Part shown: piece by piece, positions 16,595 to 25,961 of the stretch | How the letters are laid out: every line of letters starts with the position of its first letter | How positions within the stretch are numbered: the first letter of the stretch is position 1 | Assembly: GCA_026418275.1 (NCBI GenBank) | Contig: JAOABQ010000095.1 | Span: 46,544 to 110,543, forward strand | Origin: Clostridia bacterium | GTDB lineage: Bacteria; Bacillota; Clostridia; Acetivibrionales; DSM-2933 | Reading direction: 5' to 3' | DNA length: 64,000 nt | The notes under the pieces: generated by a model | What the model was told of the DNA's origin: nothing | The model's input: only the letters and a program-made list of their open reading frames with translations | Databases searched by the model: none | Translations under genes and position numbers: made by a program

Positions 16595-17671
16595 CTACCT
16601 TTCAGTACAGCTAATGCAAGGATCGATGGTTAAAATAAGTATCGGAACATCTGCCAATTGACTTCCGGGAAGCATTTGGAGAAGTGCAGGAATATTTGCA
16701 AACGTTGGCGTCCTTACTCTCAGCCTTTCAAGATTTTTGGTATTGTTCGCTTTAAGGTAATAGAGTACTTCACCCCTTGGCTGTTCAACCCTGGAAATCA
16801 CTTCACCATTTGGATTTCCTTTCACAGGTACACTGATTTCACCCTCCGGCAATTTGCCAATGGCTTGTTTAATCAAATTTACCGACTGGTAAACTTCCTT
16901 TAATCTTACCATGGTTCTGGCATAAGAGTCGCCGTCCTTTTCTACTATAGGTTCAAAATCCAGCTCGCCATACGCGCTATAACCTGTTGTCCGCATATCC
17001 TGGCTGATTCCGCTGGCTCTCGCCATGGGTCCTACAGTTCCGAGTGCATAGGCAATTTCCTTGCTCAAAACCCCGACACCCACCAACCTGTGCTTTACAG
17101 TATAATCATTGAAGAAAACCGATTCAAGTCTTTGCATATCTTCTTTAATTTCATCTACTACGACGGTTATCTTAAGAAGCATCTCCTTTGAGATATCTCT
17201 TCTCGTCCCCCCAATGGTATTTACCGAGATAACCACCCTCGCTCCTGCTGTTTCCTCCATAATGTCCATTACTTTTTCTCTGTTTCTCCAAATCTGCATA
17301 AACAAGCTTTCAAAACCGAAAGCATCTGCAAGGAGCCCCAGCCAAAGAAGGTGACTGTGAATTCTATGAAGTTCAGCCCAAATGACCCTTAGGTATTTCG
17401 CCCTATCCGGAATTTCAATATTCATAAGTGTTTCAATTCCCTGACAGTAGGCCATGGCATGCATTACACTGCATATACCGCATATTCTCTCAACGATAAA
17501 AACGTTCTGGGTATATTCCTTTACTTCGGTCAACTTTTCCAATCCCCTGTGAACATATCCAACCGCAGGGATGGCTTCCACAATCTTTTCATCCTCCATA
17601 ACCAGCTTTAGGTGGATAGGTTCCGGCAAAACCGGGTGCTGGGGACCAAAAGGTATTATGGTTCTAGACAT
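16595..17671 (-). CDS. echE: Ech hydrogenase, [NiFe] large subunit EchE
   Basis: A 358-residue catalytic subunit, homologous to NuoD/NuoC49k. Both nickel-iron ligand pairs are present: C64-G-I-C67 in ERICGICS, and C352-I-S-C355 in DPCISCTER at the C-terminus. The pairs mark a real hydrogenase rather than a complex I subunit. The protein ends almost at the second pair, so no long processing peptide remains. It makes H2 from reduced ferredoxin, or the reverse. AAAGGGGGCG precedes the ATG at 17671, which overlaps the echD stop by 8 bases; the longer upstream frame is discarded. Confidence 0.93.
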   Translation of the reverse strand: MSRTIIPFGPQHPVLPEPIHLKLVMEDEKIVEAIPAVGYVHRGLEKLTEVKEYTQNVFIVERICGICSVMHAMAYCQGIETLMNIEIPDRAKYLRVIWAELHRIHSHLLWLGLLADAFGFESLFMQIWRNREKVMDIMEETAGARVVISVNTIGGTRRDISKEMLLKITVVVDEIKEDMQRLESVFFNDYTVKHRLVGVGVLSKEIAYALGTVGPMARASGISQDMRTTGYSAYGELDFEPIVEKDGDSYARTMVRLKEVYQSVNLIKQAIGKLPEGEISVPVKGNPNGEVISRVEQPRGEVLYYLKANNTKNLERLRVRTPTFANIPALLQMLPGSQLADVPILILTIDPCISCTER

Positions 17672-18050
17672 CTTTTTTCGCCCCCTTTTGCTCAATTACA
17701 ATTTGAGGTCTTGCCATCGGTGCCTCAAGTTCATCATCTGAAAGCAGCAAATGGCCGCCATAATCAATCGCTATATTTGTAACATTTAAACCGAATAATT
17801 CTTTCATTTCATTTTCAACCAGTAAGGCACAAAAATATATTTTCGATATACTTGGTACTTCCTCACCTTTTTGTACTTTGATCCTATAATTTTTAAGTTC
17901 CAGATCCTTGTCAAAATGGTATGTAACCTCAAAATTGCCCCCGCCGTTATCAACACAAGTTGCAGTCACAAACCTATAATTATCAAACATCATTTTTTGC
18001 GCTTCGTTTAACAAAGTATCTACTGTTATTTCGTACAGGTTTTCAACCAT
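17664..18050 (-). CDS. echD: Ech hydrogenase subunit EchD
   Basis: A 128-residue subunit related to complex I NuoC (30 kDa). The C-terminal half has the family pattern of a hydrophobic strand followed by ENEMKELFGLNVTNI, then the Asp-Pro-type segment degraded to LSDDELEAPMARPQ. It connects EchC, EchE and EchF in the peripheral arm and carries no cofactor. TATGGAGGTTAGT precedes the ATG at 18050. It lies between echC and echE and overlaps the latter. Confidence 0.85.
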   Translation of the reverse strand: MVENLYEITVDTLLNEAQKMMFDNYRFVTATCVDNGGGNFEVTYHFDKDLELKNYRIKVQKGEEVPSISKIYFCALLVENEMKELFGLNVTNIAIDYGGHLLLSDDELEAPMARPQIVIEQKGAKKDV

Positions 18051-18135
18051 ACTAACCTCCATAGACTTCTAATTATCATTTGATAGAACCCGGACAGCAG
18101 CTTATACAGACTTTTTGCCCGGGTCCTATGTTGAT

Positions 18136-18618
18136 TTATCCTTTTTCCTGACCAACTTCCTCAGGCTGTTTATTCACCGGTTTCTTCTTGTCTTTTGCCC
18201 TTTCCTGCATCTTGCTCATTGCCATGACAATGCCGTCAATAATTGCCTCAGGCTTAGGGCAGCATCCAGGTACATAGACATCTACCGGTATCACCTTATC
18301 GATGCCCCCCACAACATTATAACACTCTTTAAATATTCCTCCTGAACATGCGCAAGCTCCTACCGCTACAACTGCCTTCGGCTCTGGAATCTGATCGTAT
18401 AGGTTTTTAAGAACCCTTATATTCCTCTTATTTACAGATCCCGTAACTACAAATACATCCGCATGTTTCGGATTTCCTACATTTACAATACCGAAACGCT
18501 CCACATCATATAATGGGGTCAGACATGCCAGTGTTTCTATATCACAGCCGTTACAGCTGTTACAATCAAAGTGCAATACCCAGGGTGATTTCATTCTTGA
18601 CTTACTAATAATTCCCAT
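18136..18618 (-). CDS. echC: Ech hydrogenase small subunit EchC
   Basis: A 160-residue NuoB/small hydrogenase subunit holding one [4Fe-4S] cluster near the nickel site. The ligands are visible as C22-x2-C25 in SCNGCD, the cysteines in GACACSGG (C89, C91) and GCCPKPE (C119, C120). It relays electrons from EchF to EchE. The C-terminal 20 residues are a charged Lys/Gln/Glu tail. It is cotranscribed with the other ech genes, 37 bases after echB. Confidence 0.92.
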   Translation of the reverse strand: MGIISKSRMKSPWVLHFDCNSCNGCDIETLACLTPLYDVERFGIVNVGNPKHADVFVVTGSVNKRNIRVLKNLYDQIPEPKAVVAVGACACSGGIFKECYNVVGGIDKVIPVDVYVPGCCPKPEAIIDGIVMAMSKMQERAKDKKKPVNKQPEEVGQEKG

Positions 18619-18655
18619 TTATTAAACACTCCTTTTCAAGCGGAACGATACCAAA

Positions 18656-19525
18656 TTAACTCTTTACTTTTAGATAAAGCCAAATAATATTTACAGCGGC
18701 TGCTCCTACTGCAATAAGCCAAGTTGCCTTAAGCATCCATTTCCATGTAACCCTGGCACTAATATTATCAATAATCAACTCCAGGAAGTATGCACCTAAA
18801 GCAATCGCTATTCCGATCCAGATATTTGTTGCAAAGAACAGCGCGATAAGTCCAAGCAATAAAATCAACTCATACCAATGCGTCAATTCTATTATTGCCA
18901 ATTGCGGCCCTGAAAATTCGGTTGTAAGCCCTTTAATTAATTCCTGATGGCCATGATGGGATGTAGAAAAATCAAAGGGTGATTTCCTCAGTTTTATTGT
19001 CAAAACATAAAGAAAAGCGAAAAATACTAAAGGAAGCGTATATAACAAAGGTTGTTCAAGCTGAAATACGCTTTCAATCATAAAGCTTTTGGTTGTTAAA
19101 TATATACCCACAACCATAAGCAGCAACACAGGCTCGTAAGCCATCATCTGAATAATTTCTCTCTGTGCCCCTATTTTACTGTAAGGCGAGCGGACACTCA
19201 TTGCCCCCATGATAAGGGATATGCTTGAGAAAGCCAGTATAAAGACAATCATAAGCAGATCCTGCTTTAAAACAAACATTACAATACTTGCAACGGCAAA
19301 AAACAAGTTACCCAAAACATATACCATCTGGGTTTGATTCACTGCAATTCTTTCCTTGCCGAGAAGTTTGAAAAAATCATAGAACGGCTGAAGAATCGGC
19401 GGCCCCATTCTGTTTTGCATCCTGGCTGAAATTTTTCTATCCAGCCCGGTAAGGATTCCTCCAATAATAGGTGCAGCGATAAGCGTAATTAATATAATTA
19501 AAATATTCTCCTTATTAAATTCCAT
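18656..19525 (-). CDS. echB: Ech hydrogenase membrane subunit EchB
   Basis: A 289-residue NuoH-like integral membrane protein with about eight helices. Typical segments include GLDRKISARMQNRMGPPILQ at the N-terminus (the NuoH R-x-Q-x-R-x-GP loop) and SPFDFSTSHHGHQELIKGLTTEFSG (the loop contacting the peripheral arm). It links the hydrogenase arm to the proton/sodium-pumping EchA. Its ATG directly follows the echA stop, pointing to translational coupling. Confidence 0.92.
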   Translation of the reverse strand: MEFNKENILIILITLIAAPIIGGILTGLDRKISARMQNRMGPPILQPFYDFFKLLGKERIAVNQTQMVYVLGNLFFAVASIVMFVLKQDLLMIVFILAFSSISLIMGAMSVRSPYSKIGAQREIIQMMAYEPVLLLMVVGIYLTTKSFMIESVFQLEQPLLYTLPLVFFAFLYVLTIKLRKSPFDFSTSHHGHQELIKGLTTEFSGPQLAIIELTHWYELILLLGLIALFFATNIWIGIAIALGAYFLELIIDNISARVTWKWMLKATWLIAVGAAAVNIIWLYLKVKS

Positions 19526-21508
19526 TTATATCACCACCCCGAACATAATTAGTATAATTGCCCCAGCAACAATGTTTGTCCAAAGTGTCAGATTATTTTC
19601 CCCGAAAAATCCGGACATATAGTAGTTGCGGACAATAACATTTTCAACTTTATCACCTGGACTTACAAATTCCAATCCCCTTATATCATTTGTATTCTCA
19701 CCACAAAGATATGGCAGTTTGATCCTTTCCGGCTTTGCCATTTTAAGGAAAATAGGTATGGTAATCATTAATACAAAAACAATAATGAAGAAATACATGG
19801 AGGAAAAACCACCAAAGAATTGGCCACCCTTAGTTAACCATATTCCCCCTTGATACCCTTCTACATGTTGCTCAAGTTGCATCGGATGAGCACCAATAAA
19901 CGGTTTGACCAGGGTATTAAATAAAGCCCCCACGCCAATACTGCAAGCCAAGACGCCTATTAAAAGAAGTGTCAGACTGCTCTTTACTGAAAAATCAAGT
20001 TTTTCAATCTTATATTGACTTTTATACGACATGGTCAGCATAATACCGATCCATTTCGTCCAAAATACAACGGTAAATGCACTTCCTACTATAATAAGAA
20101 TCATGACAATCGGTGATTCTATCGAAGCTTCAATTGCCAGCCATTTGGTAATCAATACGCCAAAGGGCGGCAAGAGCATGGATATTGCACCAATTACAGT
20201 AACTACTGTAGTAAAGGGCATCTTTTTCATTAACCCTTGCATATCTTCGATATCCCTGCTTCCAATGCCATGTTCAATGGTTCCTACACACAAGAACAAT
20301 AATCCCTTCGACACTGCATGGAAGATCATTAAAAGTATTGCAGCACCAAGCGCTATACTGTTTCCTATCCCTGCACAACAAACAATTAATCCTAAGTTTG
20401 CAATTGTGGAATATGCCAAAACTCTCTTTGCATTGCTCTGGCTAATAGCAATCGCAGATCCTGCAAGGAAAGTAAAGCCCCCAACAACGGCTACGATTTT
20501 CCCTAATACATTGCCTGCTAAAAAGGGAGAAAGCCTTACAACAAGAAACACACCCGCTTTTACCATGGTACTGGAATGCAATAGTGCAGACACCGGTGTT
20601 GGCGCTACCATCGCTCCCAATAACCAACTCTGGAACGGGAACTGGGCCGACTTTGTAAATGCTGCAAAACATAATAGCCCAATCGCTATAGGAAATAGCG
20701 AAAAGGTATTCTCAAGGATAACAGCCTTTCCTGTGAAAACATCATCAATTGACAATGTTCCAAATGCTTTATAGAAAACAATAATTCCAAATATAAAAGC
20801 CACACCGCCCATAAGGTTAATCCATAAAGCCCGGACAGCATTTTTTACCGATTGCTCATTTCCATCATGGGATATCAAAAGGAAGGAGCAAAGGGTTGTA
20901 ACTTCCCAGAAGAAATACATCCATAAAAGATTGTTTGCCATTACCAGACCGTTCATTGCACCCAGGAATGCAAACAGTATCATGAAAAACCTAGGTTGTC
21001 TTGACTTAACAAGGTGAAGATGGTGCTCATGATCCTTCATATATCCGACCGCAAATAAAGTTATAATCGGACCAATAATCGATATAAGTAAAATCATTAC
21101 AAGTGAAAGGTAGTCAATAACAAATGCTGTGTGGGGTTCTTTCAAATCCCCGAATATTTCAAACCATAACAGAGGTATTAACTGAAGCAATGTCAAAATA
21201 ACAATTAAAGGTTTCTTCAATTTGATACCAATATACAACAAAAATGCAAAAAGGAAAAAATCTAGTACTTTAATAACCAGGTCAATATATAACCCAAGAT
21301 CGATGGATGGGAATATATGACTAAAATCGATCTCTATCCTACCGTTATGATCCATTAAAACCTTAATAAACATTCCAGCAACAAAAATCATAACAACCGT
21401 AGAAATAACAACAACCACATTCCTAAACATCGGCTTTGGTACCACAAAGCAAAGAACAGCACTAAGCACAGGCAGTAATATGGCTAAAGCCAAAAGATAG
21501 AACTCCAC
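19526..21508 (-). CDS. echA: Ech hydrogenase membrane subunit EchA (NuoL-like)
   Basis: A 660-residue antiporter-type membrane protein, the largest gene of the operon. It has about 16 helices and the Mrp/NuoL-like core FLLISHDGNEQSVKNA, TKSAQFPFQSWLLGAMVAPTPVSALLHSST and FHAVSKGLLFLCVG, which contain the lysines and histidines used in ion translocation. It should pump H+ or Na+ while ferredoxin is oxidised and H2 made. TTGAAAGGAG lies 8 bases before a GTG at 21508, so I choose GTG over the TTG inside the ribosome site. No hydrogenase maturation genes (hyp) are near. Confidence 0.92.
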   Translation of the reverse strand: MEFYLLALAILLPVLSAVLCFVVPKPMFRNVVVVISTVVMIFVAGMFIKVLMDHNGRIEIDFSHIFPSIDLGLYIDLVIKVLDFFLFAFLLYIGIKLKKPLIVILTLLQLIPLLWFEIFGDLKEPHTAFVIDYLSLVMILLISIIGPIITLFAVGYMKDHEHHLHLVKSRQPRFFMILFAFLGAMNGLVMANNLLWMYFFWEVTTLCSFLLISHDGNEQSVKNAVRALWINLMGGVAFIFGIIVFYKAFGTLSIDDVFTGKAVILENTFSLFPIAIGLLCFAAFTKSAQFPFQSWLLGAMVAPTPVSALLHSSTMVKAGVFLVVRLSPFLAGNVLGKIVAVVGGFTFLAGSAIAISQSNAKRVLAYSTIANLGLIVCCAGIGNSIALGAAILLMIFHAVSKGLLFLCVGTIEHGIGSRDIEDMQGLMKKMPFTTVVTVIGAISMLLPPFGVLITKWLAIEASIESPIVMILIIVGSAFTVVFWTKWIGIMLTMSYKSQYKIEKLDFSVKSSLTLLLIGVLACSIGVGALFNTLVKPFIGAHPMQLEQHVEGYQGGIWLTKGGQFFGGFSSMYFFIIVFVLMITIPIFLKMAKPERIKLPYLCGENTNDIRGLEFVSPGDKVENVIVRNYYMSGFFGENNLTLWTNIVAGAIILIMFGVVI

Positions 21509-21827
21509 AGCATCTACTCCTTTCAAAACTTTTTTAAAAATATTTGCTATGCGATTGGTTGAAACATAGATTCACCGGTACAATGATTATTATACCAACC
21601 AAACACCTAAGTCTTCGTAATATGATTCCTAATACAGGCATACTCCAGAATCAGACAAAAATGTTTGAAAAATGAAGTCCCTAGTAACCCCCTACATAGA
21701 AACTAGCCCATACTCATTATAGTTATTACCAGGTGATAAGTCAATGAAGTTAATAGCATAAAAATAACCTCATATGTAATTTAAGTTTTATTTTCTTTTA
21801 TATCTTCTTCTAAAAGCCGTTTTATAC

Positions 21828-21986
21828 TTAAGAGAGAATTTGCTTAACTCTGTAACCGTTTATACTGCTAAGTTTTCCATAGATTAGACTGAACTTTGTA
21901 TACAATCGCCACTCTTTCCTTATCCACCATGGAAGTTCCGTTAATCGCCCCTTGCTGATTTCCGTTGAATCTGCATGGTATTTCAT
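21828..21986 (-). CDS. Possible 52-aa ORF upstream of the ech operon
   Basis: Within the 21509-22264 gap a minus-strand ORF reads MKYHADSTEISKGRLTELPW and continues Trp/Lys/Tyr-rich to a TAA at 21828. The composition is protein-like (four Trp, basic), but no ribosome site precedes the ATG and no family is recognised. It may be a remnant of an older gene or chance. The rest of the gap holds the ech promoter region and nothing else I can name. Confidence 0.2.
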   Translation of the reverse strand: MKYHADSTEISKGRLTELPWWIRKEWRLYTKFSLIYGKLSSINGYRVKQILS

Positions 21987-22264
21987 CAGATTAAAGCGCA
22001 CTTAACAGAGATATATACAAGTAAAATCATCCTGTCTGCTTCTCTCGCCGTCCAACAAACACCAATATCCATTTTGTGTAATGTAAGGATCTTTGTGCAT
22101 CATACCGTAGATAAAAATACTTGCTATATTAGCATGCAAAATTTATAATTATAGATATTGCATGTTTAATGGGTTATGCCCGATGCGATAAAGTAATCTA
22201 TAAATAACGAAAAGAGTTTTTTGCATAAATAATATATGGTATTAATGAAAGGTGTTATAAACTC

Positions 22265-23332
22265 ATGTTAAAAAATTATGAGAAGTACTATAACGCTCTC
22301 TTTAAAGTTATTGTTCTGGCTGCTGTTCTCGCCGCGATTTATTTTGCCTTTACTTACCTGATACCTTTTTTTGCCCCCTTTGTAATTGGACTTATTATCG
22401 CTGCCATTAACGAACCATTAATACACCTTCTTGAAAAAAGGTTGAAAATTCCCCGAAGGGCGGCATCCGTTGTTTCGCTGCTTTTTAGCATCTTAGTATT
22501 GGGTTTTCTGGTAGCTATCGGTATATTAAAGATATACAATGAACTTGTATATTTGAAAGAAAACCTGTCAAGCCATGCCAATACCACATCAACACAGCTT
22601 ACAGATTACATTAACAAAATATCTTCCTATTATAAAAATCTTCCTGCGGACTTAACCAATACCATTAATGAAAATTTAAAAAGCCTTGCTCCGAAACTGC
22701 AGGAAATCATAACGTCCCTGGTTACCTATTTAATCAACACCATATCCTCTATTCCAAAGCTAACGGTTTTCACCATTGTAACCCTTTTATCCGCCTACTT
22801 TATCAGCAGTGATATAAGCAAAATAAAAGAGTTTTTGGCAAAGCAGGTTCCCACTGCCTTTTCCAAAAGCTTTTCAGGCATAAAAACAGATACCTTTACA
22901 GCCCTCCTTGGCTATTTCAAAGCCTTGCTCATCCTTATGGGCTTAACCTTTGTTGAAGTCAGTACAGGCCTTTTTATTATTGGCGCCGATTATGCCCTTC
23001 TGATGGGTCTCATTGTCGGTCTTTCCGACGCAATTCCAATTCTTGGGACCGGGGTGGTCATGGTTCCCTGGATCGCATGGAATCTCATCGTGGGTGATAT
23101 CCGTATGGCCCTGGGTCTTGGCATTATTTATGTACTTGGCGTCATCATTAGACAAATTTTAGAGCCTAAAATCGTTGGTGATCAAATAGGGCTGCATCCG
23201 CTTGTTACACTCATTGCCATGTATGTCGGCCTTGAAATTTTCGGAATTATCGGTATGTTTATCGGCCCTGTCAGTATTATTATTATTAAAAATCTCCAAA
23301 GTTCCGGGCTTATAAAAATTTGGAATGAATAA
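22265..23332 (+). CDS. ytvI: AI-2E family permease, YtvI-like
   Basis: A 355-residue membrane protein of the AI-2 exporter/PerM superfamily with about eight helices. The typical motifs are PFVIGLIIAAINEPLIHLLE near the N-terminus and DAIPILGTGVVMVPWIAW plus GVIIRQILEPKIVGDQIGLHPLVTL at the C-terminal end, here given as separate motifs. The length and the absence of a long hydrophilic tail fit the sporulation integral membrane protein YtvI of Firmicutes. The transported molecule is not known. AAAGGTGTTATAAACTC lies before the ATG. It is convergent with prmC, the two stops being only 9 bases apart. Confidence 0.8.
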   Translation: MLKNYEKYYNALFKVIVLAAVLAAIYFAFTYLIPFFAPFVIGLIIAAINEPLIHLLEKRLKIPRRAASVVSLLFSILVLGFLVAIGILKIYNELVYLKENLSSHANTTSTQLTDYINKISSYYKNLPADLTNTINENLKSLAPKLQEIITSLVTYLINTISSIPKLTVFTIVTLLSAYFISSDISKIKEFLAKQVPTAFSKSFSGIKTDTFTALLGYFKALLILMGLTFVEVSTGLFIIGADYALLMGLIVGLSDAIPILGTGVVMVPWIAWNLIVGDIRMALGLGIIYVLGVIIRQILEPKIVGDQIGLHPLVTLIAMYVGLEIFGIIGMFIGPVSIIIIKNLQSSGLIKIWNE

Positions 23333-23341
23333 ACGGTATTA

Positions 23342-24196
23342 TTATGGTTGAAGCCGTCCTAACACAACTCTTTCAATTCCGGCCAGATCACAAACCTTTT
23401 CTGCTGCGTAAAAATTCCTTCTCATTAAATCCATGACAAGATCAGCCTGCCTGATTCCAACTTCTAACGCAATCAATCCGTCCGGCTTTAAAAACTTTGG
23501 TGCGTTAGCAACAATGGCTCTGTAAAAATCAAGCCCGTCCTCTCCTCCACTTAAGGCACACATGGGTTCATATTCCTTTACTTCCTTCATAAGGCTTTGT
23601 ATTTCCCACTCGGGTATATAGGGTGGATTGGATACAATAATATCGAACAATTCCTTTTTGTCCAGATTATCAAAAAGATTGCTTTGAACAAAACGGATCC
23701 GCTTCCCCACATCATGTGAATCAGCATTAAGACGCGCTATTTCAAGTGCTTTGTCCGAAACATCCAAAGCTGTAACCCGGGAGTCCTTGATGAAATGTGC
23801 TAGGCTCACTGCGATACATCCGGATCCCGTCCCAATATCCAAAATTTCTATTCCTTTACCGGTGAAAAGCTCTGCATGTTTAATTACGCTTTCAACAAGC
23901 ACCTCTGTATCCTGCCTGGGTATTAATACACCTGGGGCAACTTTAAACACCAGAGACATGAATTCCTGCCGGCCCACAATGTATTGCAAAGGTTTCCCTT
24001 TTACTCTTTCCTCAATATAAGTATTGAATAAATTTTGCTCCTGTTCTTTTAAATTGTAATCATCATGTGCATAAAGAAAGGATTTATCGCAATTTAGTAC
24101 AAAACAAAGTATAGCCCCGGCGTTTACCGCCGGGGACTCTATATTTGAATCTTTCAATTTTTTTATACCCTCACTCAAAACTTCTCTTAATCTCAT
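23342..24196 (-). CDS. prmC: Release factor glutamine methyltransferase PrmC
   Basis: A 284-residue SAM-dependent methyltransferase. It has an N-terminal helical domain (1-75), the SAM motif ILDIGTGSGCIAVSLA, the acceptor motif NPPYIP that holds the target glutamine, and SGGEDGLDFYRAI, all typical of PrmC/HemK. It methylates the GGQ glutamine of RF1 and RF2, which raises termination efficiency. It follows the DUF1385 gene and rpmE on the minus strand, an order common in clostridia. Confidence is high. Confidence 0.95.
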   Translation of the reverse strand: MRLREVLSEGIKKLKDSNIESPAVNAGAILCFVLNCDKSFLYAHDDYNLKEQEQNLFNTYIEERVKGKPLQYIVGRQEFMSLVFKVAPGVLIPRQDTEVLVESVIKHAELFTGKGIEILDIGTGSGCIAVSLAHFIKDSRVTALDVSDKALEIARLNADSHDVGKRIRFVQSNLFDNLDKKELFDIIVSNPPYIPEWEIQSLMKEVKEYEPMCALSGGEDGLDFYRAIVANAPKFLKPDGLIALEVGIRQADLVMDLMRRNFYAAEKVCDLAGIERVVLGRLQP

Positions 24197-24293
24197 AAGC
24201 CACCAAAATCCTAATCAGCAATTTTATAAGCTTTCCAAGCATCCAGTAGTTTTACACATTTTACGGCCATATTGATCCTTCACTGAATGTACA

Positions 24294-25232
24294 TTACCAC
24301 TTGTCTGCATTCGTATCCTCTGTCAAAACATTCTTCAATGCAGCAATGGCAACTTCAATTTGACTGTCGTCCGGCTCCCGGGTTGTAAACCTTTGTAGTG
24401 CCAACCCCGGCCAACTTACTACAGACATTATCCACGAATCACTTCTTCCTGCAAATTTGATGATTTCATAGGAAATTCCCGCCACTAAAGGTATAAGGAC
24501 AAGCCTTAAAAGAATCCCCATCCAGGCTTGTTCTGTAAATATTAAAGAAAAAACAAGGATACTGATAATCATGACGACAAACAAAAATGCGGTACCACAC
24601 CTTGGATGCCGTGTCGTATACATTTTTACATTTTCTACTGTCAATTCTACCTCATTCTCATAGCAGTGGATGGTTTTATGTTCCGCCCCATGATATTCAA
24701 AAACACGCCGCACATCCTTCAACCCGGATATAAGCACAATGTATGCGATAAAAAGAGCCACTCTCACAACACCTTCAATAAGGTTGAAATAGATGCGCTG
24801 AGCAGGAATATTTGTGTCTAAATTGAACAATTTGGCTGCAAAATAAGGAAGCAGAAAAAATACACCTACCGAAAAAATTAAGGAAATAAATACTGAGAAA
24901 TAAACTACAACATCTTTAATCTTGTCCCCAAATACCCTATCCAAAAACCGGTCCAATTTTGAGGGTTCTCCTTCTCCATCGTCTTCAAGGTCAACAAAAT
25001 CTGCCGAATACATCAAAGACCTTATTCCGATAATCATTGATTCAAAAATCCCCACAGCTCCCCGAAGTATAGGCAGCTTAAATATCTTATATTTTTTAGC
25101 CAGTGTTTGAAGTGGTTTTTTATCAATGATAATTTCACCGTCTGATTTTCTAATTGCAATCGCTATGTCGTCAGGGCCCCTCATCATTACCCCTTCAATC
25201 AGCGCTTCCCCACCAATGCTTGTCTTCTTCAT
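24294..25232 (-). CDS. DUF1385 membrane protein (YqhQ-like)
   Basis: A 312-residue protein with the family opening GGEALIEGVMMRGPD, a cytoplasmic part, and four to five hydrophobic segments between about 105 and 270. The charged loop EYHGAEHKTIHCYENE and the stretch RHPRCGTAFLF are family hallmarks with conserved His and Cys that could bind a metal. The function of DUF1385 is not established. It sits between rpmE and prmC, as in many clostridia, but a terminator separates it from rpmE. GAGGAGAAACAATC precedes the ATG. Confidence 0.88.
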   Translation of the reverse strand: MKKTSIGGEALIEGVMMRGPDDIAIAIRKSDGEIIIDKKPLQTLAKKYKIFKLPILRGAVGIFESMIIGIRSLMYSADFVDLEDDGEGEPSKLDRFLDRVFGDKIKDVVVYFSVFISLIFSVGVFFLLPYFAAKLFNLDTNIPAQRIYFNLIEGVVRVALFIAYIVLISGLKDVRRVFEYHGAEHKTIHCYENEVELTVENVKMYTTRHPRCGTAFLFVVMIISILVFSLIFTEQAWMGILLRLVLIPLVAGISYEIIKFAGRSDSWIMSVVSWPGLALQRFTTREPDDSQIEVAIAALKNVLTEDTNADKW

Positions 25233-25250
25233 GATTGTTTCTCCTCACAA

Positions 25251-25287
25251 AAATTAAAGGCTGAATATAATCTTCAGCCTTAATTTT
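25251..25287 (-). terminator. Terminator between rpmE and the DUF1385 gene
   Basis: AAATTAAAGGCTGA (25251-25264) pairs with TCAGCCTTAATTTT (25274-25287). On the minus strand the hairpin is followed by TTTAATTTTTG, so it should end or attenuate the rpmE transcript before the next gene. Confidence 0.75.
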
Positions 25288-25325
25288 ATCACTTCTATTG
25301 AAACTTTTCAAACTGTAAACTCAAT

Positions 25326-25535
25326 TTAATCCTTATCAACGATACCAAATTTTTTCTTAAACTTCTCTACACGTCCGCCAGTATCGATCAGTTTCTGCCT
25401 TCCGGTAAAGAAAGGATGACACTTTGAACAAATTTCAACGTGGAGATTTTTCTTTGTAGAACCTGTAGTAAAAGTCTCACCGCAAGCGCATTTAATAACA
25501 GATTCTTCATATTTTGGATGGATTCCTTCCTTCAT
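25326..25535 (-). CDS. rpmE: 50S ribosomal protein L31 (zinc-binding type)
   Basis: A 69-residue L31 with all four zinc cysteines: C16-A-C18 in IKCACGETF and C36-x2-C39 in EICSKCHPF. The family segment [20 protein letters not shown] follows. The zinc form (C+) is the housekeeping version, as opposed to the zinc-free YtiA type. It binds the 50S central protuberance. AAAGAAGGTGAATTGGA lies before the ATG. Confidence 0.97.
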   Translation of the reverse strand: MKEGIHPKYEESVIKCACGETFTTGSTKKNLHVEICSKCHPFFTGRQKLIDTGGRVEKFKKKFGIVDKD

Positions 25536-25961
25536 TCCAATTCACCTTCTTTCAGTTCAAACATTATATTTAATACTTTAGTAGTAAATTTCTTAACTAT
25601 AGAAAGACTCAAGAAACAAAGAGTATTTTAGCACAATTTTCCCTTATATGCAAGTACTATTTTAATATTATTTTGTATTCAGGTAAAAATACTATGTAAT
25701 AAGATCATATAAAATTGCATAAAACATATCTGTGGGCTTAATGCATTTTATATCATTTAATAAATATAGTTATTTTTATTACAAAACCAAAGATATATTA
25801 CAAAAAAGTGTATGAATCAATAAATCTGGTATTGTTTTCTTGTACAATAAACTAGTTGGCCATAAATCAACGTATTTTGTTCCAAATTGCCCTTGAAAAT
25901 TAATGCAATTTGAGGTAACTTATATAGGTATGTTATTTTTTAGACAAAGGAGCTTTTTACG
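25536..25961. other. Divergent intergenic region, rpmE/GT2 gene
   Basis: An A/T-rich spacer of 425 bases that must hold the promoters of rpmE and the first GT2 gene. No hairpin, repeat or ORF with a ribosome site was noticed. Confidence 0.5.

Noticed and set aside
20031..20774. A 247-codon frame on the plus strand
   Set aside because: It is fully antisense to echA, has no ribosome site, and its peptide is rich in Ile, Thr and Pro as expected from reversed membrane-protein codons.
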